64,000 nt of DNA from Zygnema cylindricum (GCA_037447655.1 JBBHKE010000100.1:12501-76500), one strand, 5' to 3'; positions 20,460 through 32,469 are shown, counted from the stretch's first letter. The notes: generated by a model from the letters alone, not told the origin. Made by a program: numbers and translations.

Positions 20460-20865
20460 AAGACTGCCGAAAACTGTTATCTGGGTTCAGTTTTAATTTG
20501 AAAACCCACTTACAACCAATTCGTTTTCAGTTAGGTGGACAATCCACCAGCTCCCAAGTATCGGCTGCCATAATTGAGGCCATCTCCTCATTGATGGCTG
20601 TCTTCCACCGATTTCTTTCTGGACAAGTCATCGCCTCTCCATAAGTTTGAGGTTCATCTTGATGAGATAGTCTAGTTACCTTGTTATTAACCTGTTTTTC
20701 TTGCAATCTTTTGCTACTTCTCCTTCCCCTCTCAAAATCTGAGGCCGGAATAGATGGTTCTCGTGGATTATTTCGAACAAACTCGGCTTCTCCCCTATCC
20801 CTTGATTCCGAATCAATTTCCACCACGTCTTCCGCTTCGGGTAGAGTTGTCACTAGAGTTTCCAC
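20460..20865 (-). pseudogene. RE1 integrase-RT linker and start of RT
   Basis: Contains RRSSKRLQEK, PERNRWKTAINEEMASI and TWELVDCPPN, the usual entry to copia RT, then stops. After KLNPDN-like sequence the next bases are already the spacer before RNase H. About 690 bp, with the fingers/palm and the YVDD site, are missing relative to RE5. Confidence 0.85.
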
Positions 20866-20954
20866 AGCCGAGTCCTTCTCGGTGTGATTGTACCAGCAAG
20901 AATGTCATCGTCTCTTAAACCTGGATAATTAGGAAGCTCAAAGTCATCAGAATT

Positions 20955-21296
20955 TTATGACTCAAATCTGATTTTTACTGACTTCGTATATTTGAAGGGA
21001 TCCACATACTTTCCTTCATCCATAACTATTAGATGTTTTACTAAGATTATATCTTCCCTTTTTAGATCATAAACTCTATATCCTTTAACATCTTCATCAT
21101 ATCCTAATAAGTATCCCGGTTTTCCTTTAGGATCTAGCTTCCAATTGGACCGATCAGTATCTAGACTGAATACTTGACTGCCGAAAACCATTAAGTGAGA
21201 TAAGTCTGGTTTCCGGCCTGTCCATCTCTCATAAGGTGTTTGATCTTTTATAGCTGAAGTAAGAACTCTATTTTTGAGGTAATTAGCACAGTTCAT
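20955..21296 (-). pseudogene. RE1 integrase C-terminal region
   Basis: MNCANYLKNR, TPYERWTGRKPDLSHL, VFGSQVFSLD and PGYLLGYDEDVKGYRVYD: the region after the catalytic core in copia integrases. Separated from the main ORF by a frameshift near 21443 and stops near 21330. Confidence 0.85.
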
Positions 21297-21442
21297 TGCT
21301 TCTGCCCAAAACCTTTTTCCTATCTATTTTTCCGACAACATACTTCTAGAACTATCACTTAGTGTTCTATTTAACCTTTTTGCTACCCTATTCTGTTCCG
21401 GGTTTTCTGGAACTGTCTTTTGGTGTTGGACCCCATCTTCTC

Positions 21443-23401
21443 TCAGAAAATCCTCAAACTGGTTAATGTATACTCTCCACCATTGTCACTCCTTATTCTC
21501 TTGATTGGAGTTTCATGGAGTTTTTCGCTCCATGCTTTATATTGTCTAAAACAATCCTGAGCTTCTGACTTGTTTTTCAAAAAATACACTCGGGAATATT
21601 GAGACCAATCATCAGTTATAGTCATCATAAATCTCTTCCCCCCCGGTGAGGGCACTTTAGCCGGTCCCCAAATATCTGTGTGTACTAGATCTAGAATATT
21701 TTCTCCCTTATAGGTGGTTGTTTTTGGAAAGGGTAACCTGTGTGCTTTACCTTGAGAACATCCACTACAATCACTTATATCATCACTCTCACTGAACTGA
21801 ATCCCTTCCACCACTCCCATCTTTTTCATCTCTCTTAATTTATCTAGATTTACATGCCCAAGCCTCTTATGCCACATCATAATATCATGAACACCAGCAT
21901 AATAAAGTTTCTTCATTTCATTACTTAAAATCAGCCTAAACATCCCATGGCTACCTTTCTCAGCAATGAAATAGACATCCTCCTCAAAACTAGCAGTAAA
22001 GACTCCTTCCCTAGTGCTAGTAAAAAAACCCTTATCATCTAATACAGATGTAGAGATAAGGTTTTTGTTAAGCTCCGGAATAAACAATACATCGGAGAAT
22101 GTTAATATAGATGTCTTTCCTTCTACTAACACTTTCAGATCTACCGATCCTACAAGAGAAGTGGTGACAATCCTCTCATCCCCGTACTCTATCTCTACGG
22201 TGAGAATCTTTCTTATCTTAGTGAACAGGTGCCTATCCTTACACATGTGCATGGAGGAACCTGAATCTATAATCCAGCCTGCTTCACCTTTCAATCCACC
22301 GTAAGCACATTTCTGCCTTCGTGGAATTTCGACCTCATTTTTCAACTCCAACTCCTCATCCAAAACGAGCTCATCGTCCTCGTCCTCGGATTCCGCCTCA
22401 AGTACCTGTGTGAAAAGGGCCTTTTTGTTTCCTCTCGGGGTACCACCGGTCTGCCCCTCCTTTAACCGAAGCTCGGTTATCTTAGTGCACTCTGCCATAT
22501 AGTGCCCAGGTTTCTTACAAAAATGACATGAACCTTTGGGAGCCCTTGGTTCGAACTCGTCGGCCTGTTTTTTCTGCTCCTTACCCCTATAGTTTCCGAC
22601 CGGTTTTCGAGAATCCTTGTTCCTCCAATCAGTCGCTGTTGCCAAGGCTTGGCCACTCTTTCCTCCCTTTCGGATCTCAATCGTATTCTCTCGAACGAGA
22701 ATCATTCCTACCATTGAGTTCCATATCCACCTTGAGTCCGACAAGTCCTGCACACGGTTGACTATGTTCTCGAACTCATCAAGTAACTTCATCAGTAAAC
22801 AGTTAACCTTTTCTTTTTCACTAAAATCTTTTCCCGCACTCTCTAGCTCCATGAAGAGTGTAGCAAGCTCATTGCAAAAATCCAACATATTTCCCCCTTT
22901 GTATACATACTCCTTAACTTTCTGATAAGCCAACTCTTGTTGCTGAATCGTACCACTTCGACACATCTCTATGAGAGCCATCCAAAGATCGGATGCTCTT
23001 TCTTCCAGCAAATGAGGACATGCAAGTCCTTGAGTGAGATGACGTAGGATGAAGTGCTTTGCCGCCATATTGTTGAAGTCCCAGGTTTTAGTATCATTCT
23101 CCTCGTTCCTCGAAATAGGTGACATGAATGCCGAACGAGTTGCTATTGGTGTGGTCGTCTCCTTCTCCTTTACTTTGTCCACCACCTCTCCTTCTTTTGT
23201 TTCCTCCGTTGAAGGTGGATCCTCTTTCCTTGTGAATCTGCTTCCTCCAAACCCTGGAGGAATTCCAAGACTTGATGGACACCCCAACCGTCCACTCACT
23301 ATCCCCCAAAACCTTTTTTCGCATAGAGCTCCTATCATCATACTTTCCCAATATATGAAGCCAGTTCCATTAAAGATTGGTACCGTAGAGGGTGGGCCCA
23401 T
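21443..23401 (-). CDS. RE1 gag-protease-integrase ORF (652 codons)
   Basis: The longest intact coding stretch of the window. In order: gag start MGPPSTVPIFNGTGFIYW (residues 1-18), gag/UBN2-like body to about 260, zinc knuckle CHFCKKPGHYMAEC (292-305), protease WIIDSGSSMHM (active Asp about 379), integrase zinc site with H511, H516, C545 and C548, then catalytic-core pieces HTDIWGP (Asp about 575) and RSDNGGEY (Asp about 640). The frame is lost before the catalytic Glu. The ATG at 23401-23399 lies inside the PBS; the frame also continues upstream into the LTR, where the position used as ATG in relatives is ATA. Confidence 0.9.
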   Translation of the reverse strand: MGPPSTVPIFNGTGFIYWESMMIGALCEKRFWGIVSGRLGCPSSLGIPPGFGGSRFTRKEDPPSTEETKEGEVVDKVKEKETTTPIATRSAFMSPISRNEENDTKTWDFNNMAAKHFILRHLTQGLACPHLLEERASDLWMALIEMCRSGTIQQQELAYQKVKEYVYKGGNMLDFCNELATLFMELESAGKDFSEKEKVNCLLMKLLDEFENIVNRVQDLSDSRWIWNSMVGMILVRENTIEIRKGGKSGQALATATDWRNKDSRKPVGNYRGKEQKKQADEFEPRAPKGSCHFCKKPGHYMAECTKITELRLKEGQTGGTPRGNKKALFTQVLEAESEDEDDELVLDEELELKNEVEIPRRQKCAYGGLKGEAGWIIDSGSSMHMCKDRHLFTKIRKILTVEIEYGDERIVTTSLVGSVDLKVLVEGKTSILTFSDVLFIPELNKNLISTSVLDDKGFFTSTREGVFTASFEEDVYFIAEKGSHGMFRLILSNEMKKLYYAGVHDIMMWHKRLGHVNLDKLREMKKMGVVEGIQFSESDDISDCSGCSQGKAHRLPFPKTTTYKGENILDLVHTDIWGPAKVPSPGGKRFMMTITDDWSQYSRVYFLKNKSEAQDCFRQYKAWSEKLHETPIKRIRSDNGGEYTLTSLRIF

Positions 23402-23405
23402 AACC
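23391..23405 (-). other. RE1 primer-binding site (internal initiator tRNA-Met type)
   Basis: GGTTATGGGCCCACC begins at the first base after the LTR. Its complement GGTGGGCCCATAACC equals the anticodon arm of plant initiator tRNA-Met (15 of 15). Copia elements primed by the tRNA 3' end have TGGTATCAGAGC here instead. Confidence 0.85.
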
Positions 23406-24453
23406 TGAAACCCTGAGACCTCTATAAGTCCTCAGAGTGGACAGCTTCCAAGAAGCCTCTAGGATAATCCTGACCCCTTTGTGTTTCAGCAAAAATAACT
23501 GCCACCCTGGCAGACAAAAACTTTGACCACCTGCACCCCTATGAAGGCAAGACTCCCCTGAGTCAATAACAAAAAGAATCTCTGAATTTGCTCCCCATGA
23601 GCAGTAAGTTATGGAGGGTCAAAGTTGACCTTTTGTACAGAAGCTCTGTGGGAGAGAGGGTCCTATCTTCTATTTTTTCTAAGTCCTATCTCTCTCAAAG
23701 ACTCTATCTACTGATGTACGGAACCAATCAGATTACAATTCCGTACGCAAAAGTACAGTAGCCGGTGTACTTTATGTACGGACACTGTACGACTTGGCCT
23801 AAATGTCCACACGTGGTATGTCCGGATTCGCTCCTTTAATCCTCGGAGATGCCGCGCTCCAATGTAACATCGCCACGTGTCATCCGATGTGGCGATGCCC
23901 ACAAACCGCCGAATTCTTCTTCCGCAATCTCGGCGCTAATTCCGGCCGTCCGATTAAACTCGCATTTGATCGTAGCCGTAATAAATACATGCGCGGTATT
24001 TGTTTGGTATACGAAATCAATGCGCGGTATTGATTTCTTATCCGTACCGCAATTCGTACTTTTACATACGAGATCTATGTATCCCGTTAACAATTATAGT
24101 TAAATGATTTATCCTACGAATTAATGTTTAATTAATTATCGTACTATATAATACATAACACTACTCCTAGACTTAACGGCTAAGGCTACTGGCTATCTAC
24201 TATCTGTCAACTGTGAGGTTCAAGGATCAAATCCTGTGGCCGGCACATACGTTTTAGTAAATAATCCCCTAACTAATATAAATTTCGCGTAAACCTCAGG
24301 ATAGCCTAGGTAGCCATGGCTCTAGCTTCCTCTCCAATTTCTCAGTGACTGCGACAAGTTTGAGAGTTGGAGAGAGAAGTTAGAGGTAGACTGCCTCGGC
24401 TTCTTTATTTCTATTCAGACCTAGAAAATACTTTAAAACCGTTAATTTCTACA
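23406..24453 (-). repeat. RE1 5' LTR
   Basis: 1048 bp. Same ends and internal landmarks as the 3' LTR. CACGTG core at 23875-23880, GTAC cluster about 23717-23795, tRNA-like cassette 24171-24246. Confidence 0.92.
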
Positions 24454-24458
24454 TACAT

Positions 24459-25350
24459 CTACAGACAATTTTCTTATATTTTCGTACTATTTAGGGTTAT
24501 TTAAAGGGGATTTTAGGCTTATTAAGGTACATTTTTGTATAGTTGCCATACAATCAGTATATATGCATACTTTTTAGGGTTATTTAAGGGGATTGTAGGG
24601 TTGTAAGGGTACATTCTTGTGCATTTCCGTATATTTCAAGTACAATTGTTTTACATTTTCCATACTTTTAGGTTTTTTAAGGTACACTATCTATATAATC
24701 ACATATATTTCTATACATTTTCGTACATTTTAGGATTTTTATGGAATTTTTAGGGTTTATTCAAGGGGACACTACCCGTACATTTTTGTACATTTTCATA
24801 CAGCGCAAAGCATACGAAAATTGCGAAAAGTCAGAGTCGATCCACGACAGACGTGATGATATAAACTTACATGTGGCAAATGGCGTGTACCTTTTGACAT
24901 CAAAGCCACCCTGTTCGAAGACAAAATCTTTGTTGTAGGACATTCTGTCACGCCTCCGCTGGTACAGCGTACAAATGGTACATTCATGGACATTTGTACA
25001 AATTTTCATTTTGCAACGGTTTTCGTGGCCATTGGTACAACGACAAATACAAGAACGTTCAAATTGTACATTAGCATGACGCTACTAGATGTTTTAATCG
25101 GCGTCCGCCTGTACAGCTACGCTGTTGAGATTTTGTACTTTTCAAGACTTTCATTATTCCGGGCCGGCTCAGCAGGATCCTACATGGTACCAATCGCAAT
25201 CCAACACGTAAGCAATTTTTGCCTTGCTGACACGACCTGATGGAAAGGTGTTACAAATATTAGTGCAAGTAAACGTGACCGTACGATTACTGGAAAGGCC
25301 TGATGGAAGGTTACCCTAATTCACTCGCGACTTTTTTTGGCCAAAAATCA
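24459..25350. repeat. GTACATTTT-rich dispersed repeat, right part, and unassigned sequence
   Basis: Up to about 24810 it shares TTTTAGGGTTATTTAAGGGG and CGTACATTTT units with 36345-36640. The remainder to 25350 has no recognised gene; the small frames have no family features. Confidence 0.55.
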
Positions 25351-25354
25351 CGAA

Positions 25355-25487
25355 ATAGTGTTAACTACATCATTTAAGGGGGTGGAGTACAATTTGCCAA
25401 GTCTCCTTGCACTAAATTAGTATTATTAATTCTAATTTCGCACTAACACTCATAAATCTTTAGCGTTATAACGATGAGCAGTGTAGC
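25355..25487. mobile_element. MITE fragment, third copy of the 3735-3875 family
   Basis: CATTTAAGGGGGTGGAGTAC, GCCAAGTCTCC, CACTAAATTAG and a right end ACGATGAGCAGTGTA follow the same order as in the other two copies. Confidence 0.55.
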
Positions 25488-25608
25488 ATAGTGGGCATAC
25501 TATTTTCTGTTTTTTTTGTGTGAGATGATAGGTAAAGAAGAGAATGTTGACCTTTCTAAAGTCAATGTACCCGCCTCATACTTCATTGATAATATTCATT
25601 CTTTTCAC

Positions 25609-26068
25609 TAGTGTTGTGCATCGGTATGGTTTTGCCAATAATTGATATGTCCATTTTTTTGGCTTACCGGTAATCGATATATTGGCACGATCTATTGGTA
25701 TCGAGTTTATTGCGATAAAAAACCGATAACGTTGGTTTTTCATCGCGATAACATTGAAATCGATAACTATTGGGGATAATTTTACTACTTTCTGTACAAC
25801 TATGCGAATAGTTTTCCATATTTAACTCCTGTTATGTAGAGTATGGAACAGATTGCCACACGTGGCATGCCAAGCTACATACAATTTAAAATATGGTACA
25901 ATGAACTATAATGTAATATTATATAGCGTACTATTTTCATTTTCTACTTATCGCTGATAAAAAATTTGTTGGTCGTGAAGCGATAAATCGGGACCCCTCA
26001 CCTTTCATAAGTGATAATTATCCGTATTGATTTTATCGCCATAAGTTTCTTGACGATACATAGCACTA
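25609..26068. mobile_element. hAT-like non-autonomous element, second copy
   Basis: TAGTGTTGTGCATCGG at the left, CGATACATAGCACTA at the right, with internal similarity to 17943-18399 (CGATATATTGGCAC, GTGGCATGCCA, TATAGCGTACTAT). The ends are more diverged and no target duplication is clear. Confidence 0.7.
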
Positions 26069-29000
26069 CTGTAGTGATGTGACATGCATTCGCCTTTTCT
26101 CAAGATTGGAAATTTGTCACGTCACTTCGAAGATGTATGTAGAAAAACGTTTATGAGACAAGGGATCAAAAAAGCGAAATACGCGGAGGCGACTCTCTCT
26201 CTTGGCCTCTTCTTTTCACAATATCGCCTCTATCTTACAATTCTTTGAATGAAACACGACGATAATGGTTCTAAACAAAAGAGGTTTAAAAATTAGGAAT
26301 TTTGACAATCTTTGGGCGTAGTTTGGTAAAAGATAGAATAAGAAAAGAAAAAAAAACAAAATCAAAAAACCATCGTGGCAAAATCTGGAACTAATGTCGT
26401 CGACCCTATTATTAGTAATCTTGACGTCAAAATGTCACAAAACCTTAGACATCTACTATGTCATAAAGTACTAGACGTCTACATCCGTTGCTATCTTTGT
26501 TAACGCCACTGATTGTTGTCTACAAGGGTCACAAAATTGTACCCACGTCTATAACCATCACAGTTTAAAGTAGCGATTTTGATTTCGAACGTAATAACAC
26601 TCTAAAAAATACTATGGGGAATCTTCACTTAAAACAAAATAACTTGTTAAAGCTTTGGTTACATGGGAACATACCTTTTGGGTGACGCTCCACCAAACCA
26701 AAAGTGGGGTTGGTTACAAGAAAATGTACCTTTTTTTACTATGTCATACCTTCTTTTTTGTTTTTAGGCCAGATATTCATTAGACGACCCGAGTAAGCGT
26801 ACCAATACGTTTAATAGCCATGATATCTTAGAGGGTACTCCATTAAGTCGGGTCAGTGAACAACCTTTAACATGCGTGGGTCATTTTGGTTGATATCGCG
26901 AATCTTAGTATTAAGATTTTAAAAATCTACAAAGGTTCTCCAAATGGAAAGTTTGGACGTAACATCTAACCAACAAAGGTAACTAATGACCAATTTTACA
27001 TGGCGCGAGGACACTATTCACACGAGAGATGGTTTGCATGGTTGCTCCACGGATTTGAAAAGTAAAAATTCCAACGGTTAAGCTTTAAGCCCATACGCTT
27101 GGAGATTCTTATGGAGTATCTATAAAGCATGATTCCCCATAAAAAAAATATGGTATGAAATTGTACAAAAACATACGTCATCTAGTAAACAATCAATGTT
27201 TACTATTGGAGGTCAACTTTTATTTGAAAAATAACATTATAGAGGATTTGACGAAGATTATCCTAAGGTACGAGAGGTCACAACGACCTTTTGATTATAC
27301 TTTGGTATTCATCCACCACACATTAGTTCCATCCTGTTGTGCATTTAAATACCCACCTCGGGTTAGTGGCTATTCAATTAGGAAATGTGTAGATGTGCTA
27401 CATGTAGGAGCTAAAGAAACGTGTCGCAGTGGATCACCACCAAAATTTTCACATGACGCATAAGCAATGTGCTTATGGCAAGGTTTATACCAAAATCTTT
27501 GACAATTTTCAATATTCTATCTTAACATACGTGGTACCACCCAAACCAGAATACGTACACAACAGATTGTCTATAGACACAATATGATGGCACCTCGTCC
27601 AAAATGTTACGGCTATTAATGTTGACAGTACAATTACAGAAGCCTCCATACATAACTTTTACCTAAAAAAAATATTTTCTCCATGAACAAATGTTCGATT
27701 TTGGTGGGTGACCTTCTGATTGTGACGTGAGCATCTTGCCTTTTGATCGAAATTGTCCAATAAAACGTTCGACAAGTGTGTAAGGAGAAATTATATCAAC
27801 AACGTTAACAAACGGAAGTGGGTGGATTTGAGCTAAAAACGCAATCACATTTGCTTGAGAGTCATGAAGAAGGAAAAAAATAGAGCAAACATAATCTCAC
27901 ATGTTTAAATGTCTTCTTTATAAACAGTGGCTATAAGGTTACACTATGGGAATGTGTGAAAATATAAGTGTTGTGTGTGTACATTAGAATTTATGTTTTG
28001 TTGACTTTAGGTCATTAAATCCAAAATAGTGTTGATAACACCATAAATTTTTTTTACAATAATATCGATTCACGTTGTGCCTCACTATAGACATGGATAA
28101 GGGTGCTTCACCATTCTAACAACATTTTTTGGTTATGTTAACTTGCAACATAATCGGTACTAGATTTTCCAGCAAGACTTTTAAGATATTTATAAATAAC
28201 TTATCTGTCCCAAGGGTGATCTAAAAAACTACACAAAAGGCCTTCTATTACGGTGGCATAGTCTTGTACTATAACTTAAATTGTTTTACACGACACCGAC
28301 GTGAGACGATAAATAAACTTATGTGAAGATACATGGTTGCGTGGTCGGTTTTAAATTTTCGCTGCCATTTTTGCCTTACTTAGGGTGTGTGTCGTGCAAC
28401 CGTAAGTTATGGATGCAACTTTCTTTTTAGGAAAGATCATCCGTCGAAATTATTAGGGTTTTCTAATATATCAAAACCTAAATTGTTTTGTTGTGATATT
28501 GTAGAAGTTTGGATTTTTGAAAAGTTGTGACGTCAAGTTTAACGTCGACATCGTTACATGTCTAAACATCCGCCATGGCTTCTCTTTTTTGTTTTTTTTT
28601 TATCTTTGCTCACTTGATCCAATACCAAATTCCGCCTAAAGTCAAAAGAAAATGATTTATATGAGCTCCCACACTTTATACAATTATTGTCGAGTTTAAT
28701 TCTAAGTGGAGAGAGAGGGAAGTGGTAATGAAAAGGGAGAGGGAGAGGTGACAACGACGTATTTTTTAGCGAAGAACCCACTAATATAAGTGGAGGTTCA
28801 AGACCCCTACAATACTTTTTTCCATACATGCGTGAAAGCCGTAGTAAATAAAATAGCATATGATCTACCACGAGATTTTTTTTTCAAAATCGTATTACAC
28901 GTGCTAAGAGTTTTATCCAAATCGTTCGATAGGTGTTGCTTTTACTAAAATAAAGATCACGACTTTGAAGATGAGATGCCATGGTATAGCAATGAGTTTA

Positions 29001-29085
29001 AGAGATGAAGACTCCAAACCAGAGTACAAACTATGTGTTTAGATGATGTAAAATTTACTTTTGGTATTTAAACTTCTTACGTACA
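26069..29085. other. No gene recognised (3 kb)
   Basis: AT-rich, only short open frames. Ends of a short element may be present near 28030-28080 (GTTGATAACACC, ATCGATTCACGTTGTG). No domain could be assigned to the frames at 27155-27463 or 27663-27848. Confidence 0.5.
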
Positions 29086-30117
29086 TGAAAATTATGGGCT
29101 CCATTACCACACAGAAATCGCAGATCCAAAAGAAGCTAATCTAGATAGTGCCGACTCCAACTTGATATAAACCCAAATGATTGACCCCTTGACAATGAGA
29201 ACCCGATTATAGCTTCACCCCTGTGAAATAAGACTTTCTGTGTGCTCAGTTCCACCACAGAATGCAAAGTTAGAATATGAGTTCTGGACACATTCACCCA
29301 CTTTGACTTTCCCTTAGAAATGATGCCACCCTGGCAGACAAAAAATCTGACCGACAACACTTTTGTGTAGACTAGACTCCCCTGAATCCGCAGAAAAAAG
29401 AATCACTAAATTTGCTTCGTTGAGCATTAAGTTATGGCAGGTCAAAGATGACCTTTGTAGTTACAAGCTCTCTTAGAGAGAGGTACCTAAATATCACTAA
29501 GTCTTCGTCTGCCTACTCACGACTACCTACTACTAAACCATAGTCCAATAGGAACACTACATAGTACAAGAAGGTACAATGGGCGATGTACTTATTGTAC
29601 GACCATTATACGACAAGATCTACAAGGTGACACCTGTCAAACCGGGAGCCATGGTTCCTCCTCCCATCTTCTCCGGTATCAAATAATGTGGCGCCACGTG
29701 GCACCGCGTGACGTTATCACCGTATGCCGCCAAAATCTCACTTCGCGTGGCGGCTATAATGTCGGCCGTCCGATCAAAACATATTTTACACAGTTCAAAT
29801 TCGCGTACATGTATGAATCCTTCCTCTTCGTTAGTTTGGTGTTATTAAGCTGTCGCGTTAAGAGTTATATATATTTAAAACCCGTGACGTGTATCGTTTC
29901 AATAACGCCCTAGTGGATAAGACGTACGAATACACAACGGTCCGCAGACCCAGTTTCAAACCTGAACCTAGGCACCATTTTGGTAAGATGTCCTCTACTT
30001 CTAAATCTGCCACTTTCTAAATATCGCGACAGCCATGGCGTGCCTTTGATCCTCACTCTCTATCTTTCAAGTGGAAATAAATTAGAGAAGTGAACTATTA
30101 ATTACCTCTTTTCAACA
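29086..30117 (-). repeat. RE2 3' LTR
   Basis: In element orientation starts TGTTGAAAAGAGG after the PPT-like AATTAATGGGAG. A tRNA-like cassette on plus at about 29905-29977 (CCCTAGTGGATAAGACGT and GTTTCAAACC). CCACGTGG at 29695-29702. Confidence 0.8.
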
Positions 30118-30130
30118 CTCCCATTAATTC

Positions 30131-30760
30131 CTAGTCACTTTTTACTTTTAATCCACACTTTTCTATGCAATAAATCAACTTAGGGGAAGGCACTAGTTTT
30201 GTCATCATGTCTACAATCATTTCTCTATCAGTTTTATGAACCAGTTTAATTATTTTATTTTCTACCGTCTCTCTGACAAAGCTTAGTCTAATATCCATAT
30301 GTTTAGCTTTGAAGTGATGATTCGGATTAGGTGCAATAGCGATAACAACTTGATTATCACAAAAAACATTTTGAGTTCCACACTTCATGAACCTAAGTTC
30401 TTCAAGGAGAGATTTAACCCACATAAATTCTTTGGTTGCAGCACAGGAAGTCATGAATTTAGCCTCCATAGTGGACTGAGCAACTACTTTTTGTTGCTTG
30501 TTACTTCAACAACATGCACCGGATCTAATTTGCAACACATATCCAATTGTATATCGCCTTAAAGGCACATCTTTATAACTAGCATCACTCCAGGTGGTGA
30601 TGTCAATGTGCTCCCCTCCCAAATGCAACCACAATTCCCTTGTCCCCACCAGATACCTCATCACCCTTTTGGCAGCCTCCCAGTCTCTCTTTCTTGGTTC
30701 ATTTAGACTTCTACTAAAGACACCTACAACTGCAGCTATATCAGGACGGGTACAGTTCAT
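30131..30760 (-). pseudogene. RE2 RNase H region
   Basis: Two frames cover it: 30506-30760 (MNCTRPDIAAVVGVFSRSL, TTWSDASY) and 30131-30469 (CDNQVVIAIAPNPNHHFK, KHMDIRLSFVRE). They are separated by a stop where the family reads CCWSSKQQ. Confidence 0.82.
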
Positions 30761-30933
30761 AAAATAGATTAAACTGCCTACTATCTGGCGACAAGGGATG
30801 TTTTTTATACATTTTCTTTCTATCTATCCATCTAATTTTTAAAAGTCAATATTCCTCTCTCGTCACATTCCTCAAACACTTTTTTCAAATCCATGGGAGG
30901 AGTACATCCATTTGCTTTTTCCATCTGAAATTT

Positions 30934-31398
30934 TTATAGCATATTACCGATTGCTTTTTTTTGTGTGAGTCTTATAATCCTATTCCCTTTATCTCTCTCC
31001 ATTTGAATTCCCAAAATGTACTTTGCTTCACCGAGATCTTTCATATCAAAACGGCTTCTAAGATCCCGTTTTAGTTTGTTTATCTTATCTAAGGACTTGC
31101 TTAATAGCAACAAATCATCCACATAAATAGCAATCAATATCACTCCATTCTCATCCTCAAATAAATATATGGAGTGATGTGAACTAATTCTGATATACCC
31201 CAAACTGGTCAAAAATTCGTCCTGTTTTATTTTCCATTGTCGCGAGGTTTGCTTAAGCCCATAGAGTGATTTTATCAATTTGCAAACCTTGATTTCTTCC
31301 CCATTTTCCACGAATCCTTCCGGTTGCCTCATGTAAATTTCTTCTTTCAACTCTTCGTGCAAAAAGGTCGTTTTAAAATCCATTTGGTGTATTTCCAT
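30934..31398 (-). pseudogene. RE2 reverse transcriptase core
   Basis: 154 codons with HQMDFKTTFLH, MRQPEGFV, YGLKQTSRQW and the catalytic IYVDDLLLL. The palm site is intact here, unlike in RE1, but frames on both sides are broken (stop before 31398, frameshifts after 30934). Confidence 0.87.
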
Positions 31399-31667
31399 AT
31401 CCTTTGCTGCGGCTAAACTTAAAAGAATTCTAACAGAAGGAAATCTGACTACAGGTGCAAAGGTTTCTTCGTAGTCTATCCCCTCTTTCTAAGTATACCC
31501 CTTTGCAACTAACCTAGCTTTGTACCTTTCAATTGTGTTATCCGGGTTTAATTTAAGTTTAAAAACCCACTTACATCGGATCGGTTTTCGGTCCGGTGGA
31601 CAATCTACCAACTCCCATGTATTGGCTTCCATAATAGAGGGCATTTCTTCATTTATAGCAGTGTACT

Positions 31668-32396
31668 ACTGAATTTGCTCCCCTAAGCAGTAAGTTATGG
31701 CTGGTCAAAGATGACCTTTGTAGTTATAAGCTCTCTTAGAGAGAGGTCCCTAAATGTCACTAAGTCTTGGTATGCCTACTCACGACTACCTACTACTAGA
31801 CCGTAGTCTAATAGGAACACTATATAGTACAAGAAGGTACGATAGGCGAGGTACTTTTTGTACGGCCATTGTACGACATGGTCTACAAGGTGACATCTGC
31901 CAAATCGGGAGCCATGGTTCCTTCTCCCATCTTCTCCGGTATCAAATAATGTGGCGCAACGTGGCACCGCGTGACGCTATCCTCAAAGATCGCCGATAGC
32001 TTATTGTGAATGGCGGCTGTAATGGTGGCCATCCGATCATTTGTATTTATACGGCTTCGATTCACTTCTATGTATGAATTGATTATTGCGCGTTTTCGTT
32101 AGTCTGCTGCGAATAAGTCCTTTATATCAATAAATAAATATGCGTGAAACACTTCATGTGTATCGTTTGGTTAGTGCCTTAATGGACAAGGTGGTGTTTC
32201 TACATATTATTCTGCAAACCCCGGTTCAAATCCGGCCAAAGGCAGTATTTTGCTAAAACTAGTAAAATACCTTCCAATTCATTCTGCCTCCTTCTAACTG
32301 ACGCAGCAGCCATGGCTTGCCTTTGGTCCTCTCTTTCTCTCTCTTTACGTTCTAACTAAAATATAGAAGTGAACTATTAATTATCTTTTTTCAACA
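31668..32396 (-). repeat. RE2 5' LTR remnant
   Basis: Begins abruptly at TGAATTTGCTCCCCTAAGCA next to RT coding sequence and ends TTTTTCAACA. Contains a GTAC cluster and the best tRNA-Arg-like cassette at 32173-32245. Confidence 0.75.
32173..32245 (+). other. tRNA-Arg-like cassette in the RE2 LTR
   Basis: TGCCTTAATGGACAAGG resembles the start of a plant tRNA-Arg (GGCCTAATGGATAAGG). The T-arm CCGGTTCAAATCCGG has a perfect B box. The ends TGCCTT and AAGGCA could pair as an acceptor stem. The anticodon arm is poor, so a functional tRNA is unlikely. Confidence 0.5.
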
Positions 32397-32469
32397 CTCT
32401 AATTATTTTTCCAATACAGACCTAAAAAATACATAAATTTCAACAACACAAAATACAATTGTAATGGTG

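Larger units (their letters stand above)
18688..24453 (-). mobile_element. RE1: end-complete Ty1/copia retrotransposon, RT-deleted
   Basis: Two LTRs (18688-19734 and 23406-24453), perfect 5-bp target duplication TACAT at 18683-18687 and 24454-24458, PBS beside the 5' LTR and PPT beside the 3' LTR. The order gag, zinc knuckle, protease, integrase, RT/RNase H is typical of copia. The RT core is deleted near 20470 and there is a frameshift near 21443. LTRs differ at about 11 of the first 205 positions by eye, so it is not a fresh insertion. Confidence 0.92.
29086..32396 (-). mobile_element. RE2: copia element with most of gag, protease and integrase deleted
   Basis: 3' LTR 29086-30117, internal 30118 to about 31667 (RNase H, RT with YVDD, start of RT), then a 5'-LTR remnant 31668-32396 joined directly to the RT start. 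About 3 kb of internal sequence and 300 bp of LTR are missing. The flanks GTACA and CTCTA do not match, so the ends may come from different insertions. Confidence 0.82.

Noticed and set aside
23094-23351. Second ORF in the RE1 gag region
   Set aside because: Frame-shifted shadow of the gag ORF, with no copia motif.
27155-27848. Possible transposase fragments
   Set aside because: No DDE/DDD or zinc-finger motif could be identified on either strand.
29086-32396. RE2 as one insertion with matching target duplication
   Set aside because: Flanks GTACA and CTCTA differ, so this cannot be shown from the sequence.
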